DNA from: Clostridium_AT stratigraminis
GTDB lineage: Bacteria > Bacillota > Clostridia > Clostridiales > Clostridiaceae
Assembly (NCBI RefSeq): GCF_045310675.1
Contig: NZ_JBJHZZ010000003.1
Span: forward strand, 228,904 to 292,903
Length of the DNA stretch: 64,000 bases
Reading direction: 5' to 3'
Shown: in pieces, positions 62,325 to 64,000 of the stretch
Layout of the letters: the number at the start of each line of letters is the position of its first letter
Numbering within the stretch: position 1 is the first letter of the stretch
Notes under the pieces: model-generated
Database searches by the model: none
Told to the model about the DNA's origin: nothing
The model's input: the letters and a program-made list of their open reading frames with translations, nothing else
Position numbers and translations under genes: made by a program

Positions 62325-62334
62325 CTATTTTACC

Positions 62335-63798
62335 TCATTCTTCTGTTCTCATAGAAGCAGTTCTATAAGCTATCCCTATTGTTATCCAAAAAGGGGTATA
62401 CCACATTATACTACTTGGTGCAAAGGATAAAAATACTAATCCAAAGAATAGTGCTGCACTAGTTGTAAAGAATTGTCCTCCTCGCTCTTCCTCTGAGTAG
62501 CTTACAAATACATTTTCCTTAATAACATATAAAAATATAATCAAGAAATAAATAAAGAATATTATACCAAAGTCCCCCAACATTTCCAGCCACAGACTAT
62601 GTACATTTAATACTCCATAAGTATTATTCATTTTTTCAACATATTTTTCCACATTACCAGGTCCAAAACCAAAATAGTTTTTGTCCTTGAAAATACCATG
62701 GATTACATCATAAGCAAGTGTATATCTTTCTGCATCAGAACCTTTATTACCAATAATTAATACAGGTTGCTTGTTTTTTGAACTTCCAAAGAAGTGGAAT
62801 ATACTTGTAGTTGCCAATTTCCCATAAAAAGGCTCCATAGCAGGTACTGTAGAAAGTACAAAAAATACCATTAAGGAGGCAATAAATATTCCTGTCAATC
62901 TTTTAACATTTATTATATTTCTTCTTTCTTTTATTAAATAAATTGCAATACAAAAAACAATTATTAAAAACAAACTAGCCCAAGCAGTCCTTGACCTTGT
63001 AAAAATAAGGTTAATTAGAGAAATTAAATAAAAGATAGAAAGTACTGTTTTTTCTTTTTTATTTTTTGTATACAAATAAGCTACCATTAATACTGTCATT
63101 GATAATACTAAAAATACAGCATAATTATTAGGATTATAAAAAAAAGTTACAGGAATTTTATTAACATATGGCAACTGCGCAAATGATTCAGGATCCCATT
63201 CTTCAAAATGATTTCTAAGTTCACAGGTAATTCCAGCTATTTGTAATAAACCAGTGAATAATATTCCACCATATATATATAATAAATACTTAAGTGTATT
63301 TTTTAACTTACTAATTGTATTATTTTCAACAAATATCATCATTGCCAATAATGCCATTATAATGTAATTATATATATATTTAATTGCAAGCTTTTTGTCA
63401 GCTGCAATAAAAGTAGTAATTACCATGTAACACAAGAATACTATTAGGAAAATAATATATTTATTTTTTAGTATTGCTTTAATGTCAAATGTTTTTATAT
63501 TTCTAAAATAATATAATGCATAGGCTGCAGCATAAATAAATAAAGTTACATAAAAATAATAGATGGAATACTGGCTTGTTATAGGAATTACCATAGAAAA
63601 ATTTACTATAGATAATAGCAAGGTACTATAGTAAATCATCATTTTAGGTGTATTAGAAAATTTCAAATATGCTATTACCAAAAAAAATGCAGTAAATAAT
63701 TGAGTGTACAACATATTCGGAAATATAAAATAATTTAATAATACTGAAGTCAATATTACGATAAATAGTACAAAGTTAAGTTTATTGTTTGTTCTCAT
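62335..63798 (-). CDS. O-antigen ligase/polymerase (Wzy-like) membrane protein, copy 2
   Basis: 487 residues, about 12 membrane helices. The PF04932-like pattern is TRSRTAWASLFLIIV, then a long outer loop, YFGFGPGNVEKYVEKMN and NVHSLWLEMLGDFGIIFFI. It is distinct in sequence from copy 1. AGGAG precedes the ATG. It follows the partial acetyltransferase gene by 27 bases. Confidence 0.82.
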   Translation of the reverse strand: MRTNNKLNFVLFIVILTSVLLNYFIFPNMLYTQLFTAFFLVIAYLKFSNTPKMMIYYSTLLLSIVNFSMVIPITSQYSIYYFYVTLFIYAAAYALYYFRNIKTFDIKAILKNKYIIFLIVFLCYMVITTFIAADKKLAIKYIYNYIIMALLAMMIFVENNTISKLKNTLKYLLYIYGGILFTGLLQIAGITCELRNHFEEWDPESFAQLPYVNKIPVTFFYNPNNYAVFLVLSMTVLMVAYLYTKNKKEKTVLSIFYLISLINLIFTRSRTAWASLFLIIVFCIAIYLIKERRNIINVKRLTGIFIASLMVFFVLSTVPAMEPFYGKLATTSIFHFFGSSKNKQPVLIIGNKGSDAERYTLAYDVIHGIFKDKNYFGFGPGNVEKYVEKMNNTYGVLNVHSLWLEMLGDFGIIFFIYFLIIFLYVIKENVFVSYSEEERGGQFFTTSAALFFGLVFLSFAPSSIMWYTPFWITIGIAYRTASMRTEE

Positions 63799-63824
63799 TA
63801 TTTCTCCTTGTCCATTTTTACTAA

Positions 63825-64000
63825 TTATTTCTGATTTCTAAGTAGTTGATCCTCCGGAACCCTTCTAAAATTCTTTGCTGGATTACCAACTACAATTTTT
63901 TCTTTTTCTATATCCTTAGTTATAACACTTCCAGCAGCTGCAAAACCATCTTCATAAATTGTCTTACCTGGCAAGATTATTGCACCCGCACCTATTCGCC
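63825..64000 (-). CDS. Hexapeptide-repeat acetyltransferase, C-terminal part (cut by window end)
   Basis: 58 codons remain, starting beyond the right edge and stopping at TAA 63825. The product ends RIGAGAIILPGKTIYEDGF.. AAAGSVITKDIEKEKIVVGN.. PAKNFRRVPEDQ, the left-handed beta-helix pattern of CysE/LacA/WbbJ-type O- or N-acetyltransferases. It probably acetylates a sugar of the surface polysaccharide. Confidence 0.85.
   Translation of the reverse strand, partial: RIGAGAIILPGKTIYEDGFAAAGSVITKDIEKEKIVVGNPAKNFRRVPEDQLLRNQK

Overview
The window is AT-rich Firmicute DNA, most probably from a Clostridium-like, anaerobic, endospore-forming species. Evidence is the spoIIAA-spoIIAB-sigF operon followed directly by spoVAC-spoVAD-spoVAE, a yunB homologue, a surface protein with three cell-wall-binding type 2 repeats, a histidine-to-glutamate pathway using glutamate formimidoyltransferase and cyclodeaminase, and a CamA-like orphan DNA methyltransferase. 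Genes are dense, with strong AGGAGG-type ribosome sites and many hairpin terminators. I saw no rRNA, tRNA, CRISPR array, IS element or prophage.

Layout. 1-3 kb: an ArsR-type regulator, a glucose/sorbosone dehydrogenase-fold protein and a membrane-linked XRE regulator. 3-11 kb: one 7.6-kb gene for a secreted subtilisin-like protease of 2532 residues with Ig-like modules, three repeated beta-rich blocks, 16 leucine-rich repeats and CWB2 wall anchors. 11-16 kb: a Mop/TOBE molybdate-binding gene with an in-frame TGA (selenocysteine candidate), an rRNA uracil methyltransferase, lipoteichoic acid synthase and a TauE-type exporter. 16-27 kb: housekeeping genes, namely a zinc-ribbon protein, PpaX-like phosphatase, purine permease behind a purine riboswitch, YebC, YigZ, a HEAT protein, a MocR regulator, a nucleotidyltransferase, HflX with an N-terminal JAMM motif, and hpt. 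27-34 kb: yunB, a class A PBP, and spoVA plus spoIIA. 34-39.5 kb: speE, iadA, the CamA-like methyltransferase and a PdaA-like deacetylase. 39.5-46 kb: the hut operon in the order hutH-hutU-ftcD-hutI-fchA. 46-50.6 kb: a DeoR regulator with two DegT aminotransferases, then PepV. 50.7-64 kb: a surface-polysaccharide cluster, all on the minus strand and cut by the window's right edge.

How it fits together. Sporulation genes (spoIIA, spoVA, yunB, pdaA, possibly the CamA-like enzyme) and cell-surface genes (giant protease, LTA synthase, PBP1A, polysaccharide cluster) dominate. The hut operon degrades histidine to glutamate and feeds the formimino carbon into tetrahydrofolate. Purine salvage is represented by the riboswitch-controlled permease and by hpt.

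Most notable: the TGA-containing Mop gene with a possible SECIS hairpin; JAMM motif residues in front of HflX; two genes (yunB and a wzx flippase) whose only plausible full-length start codon is ATT; the CamA-like methyltransferase; the giant protease with a 921-base internal period; and paired TTGTAACAAT sites in front of the LTA synthase gene. Start sites were adjusted wherever a ribosome-binding site clearly favoured an internal start codon. Functions come from motif and family recognition by eye; no database search was run.
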